Positions 1 through 11,868 of a stretch of DNA of 64,000 nucleotides are shown one piece after another (position 1 is the stretch's first letter; each line of letters begins with the position of its first letter). Under the pieces are notes generated by a model that made no database searches, was not told where the DNA came from, and saw nothing but the letters and a program-made list of their open reading frames with translations. The DNA lies in assembly GCA_035578905.1 (NCBI GenBank), contig JAQJVL010000675.1, positions 124,001 through 188,000 of the forward strand, given 5' to 3'. Origin of the DNA: Stictocephala bisonia. Its lineage: Eukaryota; Arthropoda; Insecta; Hemiptera; Membracidae. The position numbers and the translations under genes were made by a program.

Positions 1-1497
1 TTTTTGTTGAGAAAATAGACAATTAGGATAAGTTAGGTTATGTCAGGAAAACATGCATTTTTCGAGCTGAAAAAATAATTTTCCTACAAAACCAGTTATA
101 TATTTATGTTCAGCATAAAAAACACAAGACATAAAAAAATTTGTCGAAAAATAACGATTTAAAAAAAAAGTTGGTTATCAGATAAAGAACTAGTTTTAAA
201 ATTTTTCGGTAAAAAACGAGTTTTCTGCAGATGAAATCAAACTCCTCAAGAGATATACTCATATTTCACCACTTTTTCAACATGAAATCGTATTTTCAGA
301 GGTGGCAAGAAAGCGCATAATTACAGAGTTTGTCATACCTGTATTGTCTACTGTACCAATCATAAAAATTTGCTTTGTAGGATTTTTATAAGCAATTAGA
401 AATATTTGCCACAGTAAAAATTAAAAAGAGGATTTTAAATGTAGAGATAAGTGATTGTAATGTGCTTGAACATCTTATACAGAAATCTATTTTTCACAGA
501 ATTTTTCTGACATATTAATGATAAATTTCTAATATAAATACAATTTTATAAAAATCAAAATAAGACTAGGCTATTTAAACAACTACACAAAATCTTTGTT
601 ATAGTGGACCCTAGGCCCACAGCCGAAATGTTAAATTTTATTTTTAAAATAACTTGAAGCTTGTTCAATAAAAAAACTCACATGATATATCCATAGTAAT
701 TAATAATACACCTATGCAATAAACAATAAATATGTTTGGAGCCATCTTCCATCTCAAAACAAACACCAACTCCGAGGGGGCTATAATTAAAATATTGGAT
801 AATGATTGATTAGTGCAATCACAATATATGAACAAACGCAATAGTGTACAACCACCAGTCTACACACTAAATTATATAATACATTGCTTAAAGATTGTGA
901 TCAGTATAACAACACCATTAACATAAATATACAGTTGTAGCCTGAGAAATTTACCAGTCTACAAGTAATAACATATACAATAACCAAACTTCTACTGTTA
1001 TAGTTCTATTTTCATCTGACTGGATTCAGGATTGACGAGTGATGACAGACTAGAGAAAAAGAAGAAAACAAGACTGGGTAAATAGCCAATCTCCAAGCCA
1101 AATAAAAAAGGTATTATAAAAAATAAACACTTAATTGAACATCAAGTTTTTTGCATTTTTAATTATCTTTGCAGCATTCTGAAAATAATTTCTGGAACAT
1201 TTTTGAAAAAGAGCAAGCCACAAGCTCAACCCTTCAATATATAAATCCTGCACCTCTAATTCCTCGTTTATACAAAAAAATGTACTTCAGTATATAATTC
1301 CTCCATGTTGGAAACAAAAGTTAACTTTTAAAATTTTAACGATTATACATTTTATTTTAAATTAAAGAAATTTTTCAGCATGTCTTGATAATAATGATTT
1401 TTTTTTGTTTTCTTTTGTAATTTGTTGAAAAATTTTTATTGGACACATAATATTAAAAATAATAAAACGTATGAATCGACTTGGGAACGGGTTAGGC
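1..1497. other. AT-rich non-coding stretch, no gene seen
   Basis: I see no convincing coding region, repeat array or terminal inverted repeat. All frames are broken at short intervals. It is either intergenic sequence or transposon remains too decayed to recognise. Confidence 0.5.
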
Positions 1498-1847
1498 ATA
1501 TAGGCGGAGTTAGACCTTGTATGTTGGGGGGGGGGCACAAGTAACAAGTTAACCATGCATTAAATTTCCTGTATCCTACTTTTTCCGGGGGTCTGGGGGA
1601 CATTTTTAAAAATTGCAGCTTAAAAACATGACATTTAGGTACCTTTTTTGAATGAAAAATACTTAAACTCAGAACATGAAATTGATATTTATTTTTACCA
1701 AACATAAACATTATATTGGCTGTATATCAATATAAACCAGGCATATACATATTTACTTTCTACAACAGAACGGTATCATATTGTCAAGCAATGTAACCCT
1801 TATATTAACACATTACAACTACAATATTAGCACTCCTTTATTAATAA

Positions 1848-3190
1848 TTAAATAAGAGGCAATTGTCTATTTCCTTTTTTTGCATGTTTATCCGTTAGTT
1901 TATCCGAGTTGAAGCTTTTTACTAAATCAGATTCTGAATAAATGACAGCCAAAGTGGAAAACCCTTCTTGGCCCATGGATGATCTAAGCCATTGATTAAT
2001 TCTTCTCATTGTCGAGAACGATCGTTCACAAGTATTACTATTAGATGGAAGAGTAAGACAAATCTTAAAAAGCAGTTTGAAATTGGGATACACATCATCT
2101 TGAATTAAAACCAGTTCTTTTAATATTTTAAACAGCTCTTTAAGCGGTATTTCTTTCGGGTTGATACCAACTGACTCGAGAACGCACCGTAGGATGCTCA
2201 TTTCTGATACGAGCATAGTTTGGTTCAATCCGGGCACTGGATATTTTTGTATAAACAATTCAGATTTCTCTACAGTGAGGCAAAGGAACTCTTCACTCGC
2301 ATTTGCTACTTCCATTGCTTCACTGGCAAACCTTCTTTTGAGTTCACTGATCAAAATATAAAGTATTGGGTAATAAATGTCACAACGGTACTGTAACTTG
2401 CTGTTCACTTCACTGTTATTACTCAAACTCTCTGTATCGACTCCTCTTGATTGTCCAACATTACAAAATATTCATTAAGAGTTTTTTTTAAATAACTCGT
2501 CGACGTTTGGGCGCAATATGTGAACTTGAAGTCGAATGACTTTCTTTTTCCAAGGTACGATATGTTGTGGTAGTCTCATTGGATTGTGTTGTGATGCAAA
2601 TATTTTCAGGGAATAAATGTAGTTCGTGAATCCTTGAAAACTCCATTACTTCATTCCACTTTTTCTCCCAGGCGTGTTCACTTCTTTTTGACTCGAGCTT
2701 CATAATAATTGCTCCTGCTGCTTTCGCACATCTTGCTATGTAAGAGTCTTCCTTCTGAAGCGCTTTGCTGAGGATATTTATATCAGTTAAACGCTCCAAT
2801 AAAAATATTAAACATACTACAATGTCCATGGATGTAATTGAAGCCAGTAATCCTTTGGCTTGGGGAGACTTCGAATTCCTTAGATCATTAGCAATCTTTT
2901 TGAGGACGGCACGAATTGCATCAAAATTTCTGTTAACAGATTGGACAGCAGTAGTCCTACACTACCACATAGTGTCACTTAATTTGTGGATCTCATGTGG
3001 GCCTGGGAAAAGTCAAAGGATCTGTAGCTTCTCTTGCAGTATTTTGTATTCCGCATGCTTATCAGGGTTAGAAAAAAACTCATATAGTAACTGCATCACA
3101 TTATAGAAGAAACAACTGTAGTTATTGCTTTCACAAGAGTTTACAAGAACCAAATTAACCTTATGTGCTAAACAGTTCACATACATGGCA
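1848..3190 (-). pseudogene. hAT transposase, middle and C-terminal part
   Basis: Read on the minus strand. From 3190 down is the block with the motif YVNCLAHKVNLVL, a hallmark of ZMYM1-like hAT transposases. It is followed by a helical stretch (2488-2829) ending in the basic run PKRRR. The last block (1848-2426) contains SNTCERSFSTMRRINQWLR, the hAT C-terminal dimerisation signature, and is itself open for 192 codons. Stops near 2950-3000 and a frame change near 2430-2490 show the gene is broken. A full protein of this type cuts and pastes DNA through an RNase H-like fold; here only the distal half remains on this side of the LINE insertion. Confidence 0.75.
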
Positions 3191-3204
3191 AGAGCATATG
3201 TGAT

Positions 3205-4138
3205 ATTATCTCAACTATGTTTGCAGATGACATTAAGATATTTACTGAAGTTACCTGCTTGGAGGATTGTGAGCGCTTACAGAGCACCCTGTAGGTGTTC
3301 TGTTGAAGTCTGGTGTGAGCGTAATGGTATGGACCTGAATGTCAGCAATAGCACCATTCTCACATATTGTAGGTCAAGTGTACCTATTGTATCTGATTAC
3401 ACTCTCCTCAATTCTCCTCTGAATAGAGTTCATAAATTCAAGGACCTGGGAGTAATTATGTCCTCCAGCCTTAGCCCGTGGGATCACATTTCATACATAT
3501 GTAGTAGAGCCAACTCTCTTATGGGAGTCTTGTACAGAGCATCCTGTGACTTCCAGTCTCCATCGACACTGGCTATACTTTTCAAAACCTTAATACGACC
3601 TATCCTAGAATACTCGTCAGTCGTCTGGTGTCCATATCAAGCTGGCCAAATTAATATCCTGGAGTCTGTTCAGATCCGAGCCATAAGGCTCATAGGCATG
3701 CGTCTCGGATACCAATACCTTGAGACACCTGTTGATTCTCTTAGGACCACATTTGGTCTCCCTATCCTGGCGACCAGAAGGAAGATGGCTGACATCCTGC
3801 TGCTTCACAAGTTGGTGAATAGTGCCATTGACTGCTCTGACTTTTTGTCCATGATTGAGTTTCGGATTCCGGCGTCCACTCGCTCCAAGGACATATTTGC
3901 CAAACGAGCATCTCTTTACCTGTACAGCCACTAAAGTTGTGTTCCCCGGATAACGAGATAGGGTAATGCTGTGTCTGATGCTGTTGAGTTTTTTGGTTCC
4001 TCCCCCAATCATTTCGCAGAAGCCTCATGAGATTATTGAATTCTGCTACCTGAAAATCTTGCAGCTTTGAGATTTGAGCTTGTATTAGCAACTTGTATGG
4101 GGTGAATGTGATTATACATAGTGTGGGTGTGTGGATGG

Positions 4139-4225
<87 letters not shown>

Positions 4226-4540
4226 ATACTTGTATAAGTTACCATTGTTACTCATATCTCATGTATCTTGCTATTTAATGCAATCTGTTGTTATTGTTAT
4301 TGTATTATTGTCACATAATTTATCATTGTTCATTATACTGCATATTTACATTATACAATGCCATTTATGATGTACTTCTACTGAACTATTTGTTGTCATG
4401 GTCTTGTATTATTGTATCTATCATAGTAGTCTTAGAAAGTTCTGTTGTAGATTTAGATAAATTTTATGATGCCATGTATTATTTATTATACTATGTACAA
4501 AAGTGGTTTACAGTTGATAAATAAAGAAATAAAGAAATTT
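3205..4540 (+). mobile_element. 5'-truncated CR1/Jockey-like LINE fragment inside the hAT element
   Basis: The plus strand enters a reverse transcriptase at its active-site motif FADD (near 3217). After a stop near 3285 it runs through the thumb region (HKFKDLGV, ILEYSSVVW, a degenerate C-terminal tail) to 3934. It closely resembles the C-terminal third of the LINE at 7254-9515, so the two belong to related families. After the stop there is a 3' untranslated region with a long (TA)n tract and a tail of AATAAAG-type repeats near 4520-4540. The left edge falls between hAT codons, as expected for target-primed insertion with 5' truncation. It is not functional. Confidence 0.7.
4141..4222. repeat. 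(TA)n microsatellite
   Basis: About 41 uninterrupted TA dinucleotides in the 3' untranslated region of the LINE fragment. It generates spurious IYIYIY reading frames on both strands. Confidence 0.97.
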
Positions 4541-6370
4541 CTGTAGCCCATTCTGTACTCCGGACATTACACTCGCACCATCATGTGATTGAACTATTAA
4601 AGTAGCAGTTATACCTACTTCCTTAAGGTAGTTCAAAATATGGTTTGCTAAGGACTCAGCACTACGATCTAGATAAACATCCTTCATTGTTAGCAATCTT
4701 AATTTCTGATTCAAACTAATATCTTATACAAATACACAATTGTTGAACTCTGTGTGACTGCTTCATCTACCATTAAGACATAAAATCCAGATTCGTTTAC
4801 CTCATTCACTATTGTACTTAAAATCTCTTCAGTAACAATTTCGAAAATTTCGTTTTGAAAGTCATGACTTGTTAAATTGAAATATCGTTCATATTTTCCT
4901 TTGAATTTAGATCATATTTTGAGTATAATTCACATAACTCTAAATAATTTCCCTTGTTGCCTTGTCGTCACACACTAGCGATTACTATACAGTACAGTAT
5001 ATCACTAGGGACACGAAAATAACACACACGCAGTTTAAGTACACAAGCGTTTATTCACCTTGAAACACAATAACACTGAACTCACAACTCACAATGATTT
5101 GCACTACCGCAATATCCGAGTTGTTCCACACTAACTAATTATTGAACAATCACTCACTGACTGAGAACTCAAAACTACTGAAACTTAGCAGCGGTGCAGC
5201 CGCCTTATATACATTTGTTACAATCTAGAATTTCAAGAACAAACTCGACCCGAAGGTTCCAGAAGCCTTGGAACTTATTACAACAAAAAGAGCGTTATAG
5301 AACATTCTGTCGTCAATATGTCAAAATACGACAGTATGACATCTTTTATCCTATCATTGTCAAAGTTTAATATTAAAGCATAAATAAAATAAGTTTATTG
5401 TTTTAAGTAGTCTATTTGGCAATATTTACACATAACTATTAATTATAACATAAAAGTTGTATAGCTTCATGAAGCTACTGGAAAGTTCTAATGTAACCTA
5501 TTTGATTCTACTCATACCTGGTAATACAAATTATATTATTATGTAATATTTAATATATTTACAATTAATTGAGCCTATTACTACGTAGCCTAACATAAAA
5601 TAACATAATATAGTAAATCTTAAACATGATTTAAAGGTTTTACCAAGTTAGGTTACATATAGGCCTAGTACTAGGCTAACCTACATACGACAGCCTCACG
5701 TTTCTATTTCATCGTGTCCACGAAAAGACATTCCTTGTTTGGCCTAATACAACAAAAGGTCCAAAATTTGCTTAAAATATTCACGATTTTCAGAAATAAG
5801 CTCTTTATGAGATGATGCTATTTCCGAAGCAATTGTATCCTTTGGCTTTCTATAGTTATGCCACTTCACCATGGAAAATAAGTGACTTTCACTGGACGCA
5901 TGCTTTTCTAATTTTTCTCCTATCTTCTTCCAGTTACTTATGCCTTTTTCAGTTACAGATACTTCTTTATTGTTAGAAGAAAATATCCTGCAAGCCTAAC
6001 AGAATACAGCATATTTCTTTATACTGTATTCTAGCCATTCAAATTTCTTAAAATAAAATTGTGTAAATGCTCGTTTTGAATTTTTAATGTCTGAAAGTGG
6101 ATATGTAATCAAAATTGGGCGTGATAGACCTGTCTCTATATTACCAAGGTCCAATTTTTTTGAGTAGGCTCCTTCATCATAAGAAGAAGTAACTGAATCA
6201 GTTTGTTTACTCACGGCATGGCAAGTCTTTGAACAGCCTGGGGAAGCTTTTATTAAACACACTCAGATTCCGCTTCTTCATCGGTCTTAGACACGGTCAC
6301 TGGTTCTTTTATTTTGAAAAAGGTTCTAATGTCTGTTGTTTTTTTACTAATTTTGTTTAAACTGTAGATT
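4535..6370 (-). pseudogene. hAT transposase, N-terminal part with TTF-type zinc finger
   Basis: Minus strand from 6370: a short leader (KKTTDIRTFFKIKEP), then a zinc-finger block with RPILITYPLSD, FEWLEYSIKKYAVFCxACRIF and later HNYRKPKDT and MSFRGHDE. This is the TTF-type zinc finger that precedes ZMYM1-like hAT cores. The frame is cut at 5697 by the solo LTR and resumes at 4958 with GNYLELCELYSKYDL. It then reaches FYVLMVDEA (catalytic Asp region) and SHDGASVMSGVQ before the LINE insertion. Removing the LTR and one copy of its 4-bp duplication puts the two sides back in the same frame, apart from one TGA codon. Several other stops are present. Confidence 0.75.
4963..5692. mobile_element. 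Solo LTR (730 bp) with 4-bp target duplication
   Basis: The block starts TGTCGT and ends ACGACA, so it has TG...CA ends with a 6-bp inverted repeat. It is flanked by the direct 4-bp repeat GCCT (4959-4962 and 5693-5696). The flanking hAT reading frame closes up exactly when the block and one GCCT are removed, which proves it is an insertion. It has a TATATA box near 5205 and no internal coding sequence. A 4-bp duplication fits a Gypsy-type element, but no gag or pol remains to prove the superfamily. Orientation is unproven, although the TATA box suggests plus. Confidence 0.8.
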
Positions 6371-6901
6371 CCATAGATAAATGAAACAGAAAAATGATAA
6401 TACTGTAATTAATTAATATAGGAATATCACTCATCTCATCTTAAATAACACAAATAAAAACACTTATTTTAATACATGAAGCACGAAAGCGGGAACAGAG
6501 CATGAACACTAGCTGACATCTGCTGACTGACTGGGCTGGGCAGACTGGCGCACACGTGTCTAGACGATATAACACTCCTGTTGTGACTTGCCGAAAAATT
6601 GAAACACCGCCGCCGACCGCGCTAAACACGACTCGATTCAGTCAGCCGCGCCAATTTGTAGATGGTAGGTAGTCGAGGTCAATCCGTAATTGTATTGTAT
6701 AAGTGGGATGTTAATACTCGCACTGATCTTCATTTTGGATTAATGGCATTCTAATTTATTATTATTAGTTTATATAGAGTCAACATGCATTTAAGTTCAT
6801 CGTTCATTTAATAACTTTTATATAAAAGGCCCATGGTTGCTAGACATTTAAGAGAGTTGCGAACTAGTTCTCCATTTACCATTCCGGATATCGTAGCACA
6901 T
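6371..6901. other. Non-coding spacer between hAT and LINE
   Basis: GC content rises locally near 6520-6650, which could be the old hAT 5' end. I see no complete reading frame of recognisable origin and no clear terminal inverted repeat. Confidence 0.4.
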
Positions 6902-7253
6902 TTATTTATTTATTTACTGCTACATAACAGTGTTACCACCAATTACAATGTAGCACAACTACAAAATTAAACCAAATAATAAAAGGAAACATACTTGTAT
7001 AAGTAAACTAAAAACCAACTACAATCATACTACTCAATTCCAAAAGTATTACACAGCACAAAGTTCAAAAGTTCTTTTTTCTTAAAGCTATAACTCAGAC
7101 TTCAAACTATAACATGATGAAAACAACATATTTTTATAATTATTAATATAATAAGACAAAACAAGTCACTATTGAGAAAAAAAAAATAAAGTATCAATAA
7201 GCAATACATATCGATTAATATCTCTTATCACTAATACCTATGAACAAAATTAA

Positions 7254-10097
7254 TTATTCACACAATGTCAGCTTAACTTTATTAGTGAAACAAGCCAAAG
7301 ACAACGAAAATATGTCCATATCAGTTGAAATTGCGTTATAGAGACGCATCATGGCGTTTACAGGAGCCTGTGCCCCTAAAACAGTGCGTGAGATTCCTGT
7401 ACAGAACAAGGCTCTATTTCTAGACGAGGGGCGAGGTACAAAGAAATTAATTCGTGCCAAAAGGCCACTATCATCAATAGTACCGGATATTAATTTGTAA
7501 AGGAACACCAACATTGACACATCCCGTCGTTTACGTAAACTATCTAAGTCAAACATATCTAGTAGCTCAGAGTAAGGTATTAAATATGTGAAAACACCAT
7601 GTGACTTATAAAATAAATACCTTAGAAACTTTATTTGAATTCTCTCCAACATGTCTATCAGATAAGCAAAGTGTGGGTACCATACAATACAACCAAATTC
7701 AAGCCTAGATCTAACCAAACTACAGTACAGTGACTTCAGAGATCTTACTTTCCTGATAAAACAACCAGAGCGACAAATGAAACCTAGCAGACGATATGTA
7801 AGTTTGCAGGTATCAACAATATGTTCTGTGAAGGATAACTCCTCATCAAATGTAACTCCTAGATCTTTGAACTTAGCCTTTCTTGCCAACGCCACTCCTC
7901 CCATAGAATACTGAAAAACAAAAGCGTTGTGGGTTCTCTTAGTGTATCTAACAGTAGCACATTTATCAACATGAAATTTCAAATTATAAAGGCTCCAGTC
8001 ATAAAGGCGATCTAGATCTTCTTGCAATAGCTGACAGTCGTCTATACTGTTAATTTCCTTAAAAATTTTCATGTCATCTGCATACAATAAGATTCTACTA
8101 TTCTTTACACAATGAACAATGTTATCAATATAAATTACAAATAATAAAGGACCAAGATTAGAGCCTTGAGGGACTCCTGAATGAACTAAAAATTTATCAG
8201 ACAAAAAAACATTATACTTCACTACCTGTGTTCTATTCGTAAGATATGAGGAAAATAATTTGATCCAGTCTTTAGAAAAACCAAAATAATTGATTTTATT
8301 AAGAAGCTGTAAGTAGTTAACTTTATCAAACGCCTTTTCAAAGTCAGTGTAAACTACGTCAACCTGACCACCTTTGTCAACACAAGAGAAACAAAAATCT
8401 GTAAAATTTAGAAGATTCGTATTAATAGATCTTTGTGTAAAAAACCCATGCTGATGAGGTGAAATATAACTTTTTACATGATTAAACACCCTAGTGAATA
8501 GAATTGACTCGAATAACTTAGCAGGAGTGGAAAGAATCGCAACTGGTCTATAATTCTTGATATCAGACTTGCTGTTCTTCTTGTGTATCGGTATTACTTT
8601 AGTTAACTTCCAAGCAGAAGGAAAACAGTGTGACCTAATTGAAAGGTTAAATAAGTGGAGCAAAGGAGTTGTTAACAGTTCTGAACAGGCTTTAAAAATG
8701 AAAGGAGGAATTCCATCAGGACCAACAGAGCGTTTTGGCTTAAGTTTTTTAAAAGCAATATATATCTCTTCAGCCGAGACACAATGCAAAGATACACTAC
8801 TGACATTAGGAAGTACAGGAGAACTTAATGCATTAGAACAAAGATCATCATTACTGAGGCTAAAAGGCTCGTAAACAGATTTGAAATAATTTGCGAATGC
8901 ATTGACTACAGCGGGGCCCCCCTCCACCTCCGCCCCTTCTAGAGTCATAGTAGCCGGTTGATTATCAGTTGTCCTCAGCCTTTTCACTACACTCCAAAAT
9001 GACCTTGGATTAGATAAGCAATCCTCTTCTAAATTCGATATGTAATTAACATAATCCAGGTGTATGCTATTTTTTGAATTCCTTCTTACTTCTTTATATT
9101 TACTTAACCAGCAATCATTCATATATTTCTTAAATTGTTTCCTTATTCTTTCCTTTCTCTTAATGAGTTTAATGGTATTGTAAGTAAACCAGTTAGGGTA
9201 TTTTGATATCTTAGGTTTAGCTACAGGAATGTGCATATCAAAAATAGAAAACATAATATTATAAAATCTTTCCACAGCAACATCTATTTTTTCGCAATCA
9301 GTTACATGAGTCCAATTAATAGACTTAATCGATTTATACAATTCCAGATATTTAGCACATTTAAAATTATAATTCCTCTCACACTGGTTAGTATTACCCT
9401 CAAAAGAAATATTCTGTACATATAGTGAAAAATCTATTCCTAAGGGGGGATGATATTTGTCAACATTAACAATTGGAGCGTCTTCAAAAACATGTAAATT
9501 ATCAATATCTGACAAAACTAAGTCTAAAGTTCTACCTAAATTGTTAACTACATTATTCTTTTAACTTAAACTATACATTTCACAGAAAAATAATAACTGT
9601 CTACATACTTCACCACCATCAATTAGATTATAATCTACTCCTTTAATATGTAAATTGAAATCGCCTAATATTATTATATTTTCGTTTTTAAAAGTATAAC
9701 TCTCAAGTTTTTCAAAAAAAGAAATATACTTTGACAAATCTGAATTAGGTGGAAAATAAACTAATCCTAATAAAATTGTGTTACTTAAAAATTTAATTTT
9801 AACCCAAATATCCTCATTACCTGTTTCTAGGTTACATAATCTACTTGATTTAACTTTACTATTAACAGCAATCAATACCCCACCCCCCAGGACTCCCTGC
9901 CCACTCCTGTCTCGCCTGTAAATATCATAATGTGGTGGGAAAAGCTCGGAACTAAATACCGACTCATTAAGCCATGTTTCGGTGACTGCAACAATATCAT
10001 AATTATTTTCAATCACGCCTAAACGAAAAGGTAATGTCTTCGTCCTTAATCCCCTAACATTCTGGTAGTATAATTTATTTATTGTAGTGCCTGGTAT
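7254..10097 (-). pseudogene. LINE ORF2: endonuclease and reverse transcriptase, one in-frame stop
   Basis: About 948 codons in one frame, broken only by a TAA at 9561-9563. The N-terminal third is an apurinic/apyrimidinic endonuclease: QNVRGLRTK, VTETWLN (catalytic Glu), a GGGVLIAV segment and ILGDFNLH (catalytic Asp-x-Asn). The reverse transcriptase follows: VGPDGIPP, NYRPVAILST, HGFFTQRS, DFEKAFDKVNY, VPQGSNLGPLLF and the active site LLYADDMK, then a thumb region ending at 7254. I see no initiating ATG at the 5' side; the open frame begins after a stop near 10100. The stop falls just after EMYSLS, between endonuclease and reverse transcriptase, so the copy cannot make full-length ORF2 protein unless the stop is read through. 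Confidence 0.85.
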
Positions 10098-10240
10098 GAA
10101 TTAACATGAACATAAAACTATATACATATGAGAATAATAATAATAATGATAATAATAATAATGATGTAATTTTAAATAAAAGAATAAGGGGAATACACCT
10201 TTTGCTATAAACACACCTTGTATAAAGTAGATCTAGGCTG

Positions 10241-11176
10241 TCACTTTTTGGAATTTTCGTCGGCCGGTGCACTGGAGTCGGCAGTATTGTTGGTCAAGAT
10301 TGGCGCGCTGGACACAGTAGCTGCAGTTGGGGCGTTGGTCTTCACACCTCGCGTTACCCTTGGAGAAGGTAGGTCGGACTTGTCCTCGATCAGCAGAGCA
10401 GGAGATCCCGCTGCCTTCCGGAGAAAAATCTTTCCACTGTTTGTTATCCAGGCGAACTCATATTGGTTGTCTTTCTTAAAGCGTCTCACCTCAAACCACA
10501 ACATACGCATTTCACGCGAGAGCGATAAATTTACATAGATAGAATGTTTTGTTGAAAAGCCCAGATTTGACGCCGAAAACCCCCTTTTCTTAGAAGCCAA
10601 ACGCCTCAATTCCTCCACATCCAGGCGACTACAAAGCTTGAGAATTATATGTCTTGGAGTGTCTGGTTTATCTGAATTAGGAGCCAGGCGGTGCACAGCA
10701 TCGATCATGTAAGGCTCCAGCTTAAATCCCAAAACTGATGCGACCCTGATTACTATGTCCATTATGTTTTCAGATTTAGATTCAGGAACCCCCTGTATCT
10801 CTAGGCAGTTGCTTCGAGAATATTGGGCTAAGGTATTGACTTTCTTCTTAACGTCGATTAACTCTTGTTTGAGTTTAATGTTTTCACTTTTTATTGCGTC
10901 TATATGTGAACTTTGGGCATCAACTTTATTAACAGTCTTATTTAATAAGCCCTTGAACTCATTCATCTGTTCAAAACACATATCAATTGTCTTTGTAATA
11001 TCATCTTTAAAGGATTTATTGTCGTTTTTTATTGTAAGAATATCTTCCTTGAGTGTAGCATTATCCGACTTTATTTTGGAAAGTTCAGAAATAATTAAAT
11101 CAAGTTTGTCATCAACTGACTGAACATCAGGAATGGAATTGGATCGAGTAGTACGAGCAGTTTTGTTATCAGGCAT
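10241..11176 (-). CDS. LINE ORF1: coiled-coil nucleic-acid-binding protein
   Basis: Intact 311-codon frame starting with ATG. Residues about 20-130 are a long heptad-rich coiled coil (KLDLIISELSKIK onward) expected to oligomerise. It is followed by an L1-ORF1-like folded segment (NCLEIQGVPES, IVIRVASVLGF, IDAVHRLAP, HIILKLCSRLDVEELRRLASKKR) and a disordered Ala/Pro/Thr-rich tail. Such proteins bind element RNA and chaperone reverse transcription. It sits about 140 bp upstream of ORF2 in the same orientation. The open state of both frames, with one stop in ORF2, suggests recent insertion. Confidence 0.8.
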   Translation of the reverse strand: MPDNKTARTTRSNSIPDVQSVDDKLDLIISELSKIKSDNATLKEDILTIKNDNKSFKDDITKTIDMCFEQMNEFKGLLNKTVNKVDAQSSHIDAIKSENIKLKQELIDVKKKVNTLAQYSRSNCLEIQGVPESKSENIMDIVIRVASVLGFKLEPYMIDAVHRLAPNSDKPDTPRHIILKLCSRLDVEELRRLASKKRGFSASNLGFSTKHSIYVNLSLSREMRMLWFEVRRFKKDNQYEFAWITNSGKIFLRKAAGSPALLIEDKSDLPSPRVTRGVKTNAPTAATVSSAPILTNNTADSSAPADENSKK

Positions 11177-11637
11177 GATGACTCACCGAACAGCTGGTGA
11201 TAAGAGTGACGTTTAAGCTTCTCAACTCCCAATAACCTGTTAATCTAAAGTAATTAATCTCAATTACGAGAAAACGGTACAGTGAATCACCATTAAACTT
11301 CACAAGAACCTTTAACTATATTTACTCACTACACTGACAAAATCTCGTGCGATAACTCACGTAATAACACTCATAAAACACGCATAACTTGAGGAGCCGA
11401 AATAGCACGCGTCTACTCACTCAGCATGCTTCCCCCACATGCTTGCACACCTCTTCTGTTTCCGTTTCCTCCCTGTCTACTACACATATTTTAAACTAAT
11501 AACTGAGACTGGTATACGAATCACCAGTAGCCAGAAAAATTATTACCGCTACTTTCTTTCTCACTAGGATAGCTTTTCGATGGTTGTTGTCTTGCTTATG
11601 AACCTTGTGTCCAACTATAGAAATAAAGTACTCAAAA
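11177..11637. other. LINE leader and spacer
   Basis: The part near ORF1 is presumably the 5' untranslated region of the CR1-like LINE, which would carry its internal promoter. I see no gene. The exact element start could not be fixed. Confidence 0.4.
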
Positions 11638-11868
11638 TCAGTGCTGGTAATTCTCAAAAAAATTATTAAAATAACCGCCGCACCTTAATTCTCCTGTCAA
11701 AGGATCGCTGTTATCTCTGTTTAAATCGTTCAGTAATGCACTACGTACGTTTGATCTTGTCTGGAGTGAATGTCTCATCGAATATCTTCTCAATGTTTGG
11801 CGATGGTTAGCTATAATCACAATCGTCGCCGCGGCAAGAATAGCGTCATCCACGCTCGACACTGACAT
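11638..11868 (-). pseudogene. N-terminal fragment of a PIF/Harbinger (HARBI1-like) transposase
   Basis: A 76-codon minus-strand frame begins MSVSSVDDAILAAA and continues through RRYSMRHSLQTRSNV and LLNDLNRDNSDPLTGEL to FNNFF. This order (acidic start, small hydrophobic run, RR.S..HSL..R, LL.DL, G...NFF) is the usual N terminus of HARBI1/ALP1-like nucleases. The catalytic DDE domain is absent, so this is a truncated remnant of about 0.25 kb. Confidence 0.6.

Larger units (their letters stand above)
1498..6370 (-). mobile_element. hAT transposon of the ZMYM1 / TTF-zinc-finger type, broken and nested
   Basis: Four separated minus-strand coding blocks read in the order expected for a hAT transposase: a TTF-type zinc finger block near 5.7-6.3 kb, an RNase H-like start near 4.5-4.95 kb, a middle block at 2.5-3.2 kb and a C-terminal dimerisation block at 1.85-2.4 kb. 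The left border near 1498 has a GGCGGAGTTAGAC stretch followed by a run of G, which resembles the ends of this hAT group. I found no matching right end, so the right border is only the end of recognisable coding sequence. The element was later invaded by a LINE fragment (3205-4540) and an LTR element (4963-5692). It is dead: stop codons and frameshifts lie in every block. Confidence 0.7.
6902..11450 (-). mobile_element. Nearly full-length CR1-like non-LTR retrotransposon
   Basis: Minus-strand LINE with two reading frames (ORF1 10241-11176, ORF2 about 10097-7254), a roughly 350-bp 3' untranslated region and a short TAAA-type repeat tail at 6902-6918 instead of a long poly(A). That organisation, together with the apurinic endonuclease plus reverse transcriptase in ORF2 and a coiled-coil ORF1, fits the CR1/Daphne/L2-like group. 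The 5' border is uncertain; the upstream leader seems to reach about 11.4-11.5 kb. I did not find a target duplication. It is one of the least decayed elements in the window. Confidence 0.75.

Noticed and set aside
3617..4091. Minus-strand frames opposite the LINE fragment
   Set aside because: They are shadows of the reverse transcriptase tail on the plus strand; no recognisable domain.
4093..4278. Open frames on both strands with long IYIYIY runs
   Set aside because: They are products of the (TA)n tract.
1848..6370. A domesticated ZMYM1-type host gene rather than a transposon
   Set aside because: Stops and frameshifts occur in every block, and two later insertions disrupt it, so it is not a maintained gene.
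6441..6629. 62-codon minus-strand frame near a GC-rich patch
   Set aside because: No similarity to the hAT transposase that begins at about 6370 and no initiation context; likely chance.
8557..8874. 105-codon plus-strand frame
   Set aside because: It is antisense to the conserved reverse transcriptase of the LINE at 7254-10097; no independent features.
10755..11123. 122-codon plus-strand frame
   Set aside because: It is the antisense shadow of the LINE ORF1 coiled coil.
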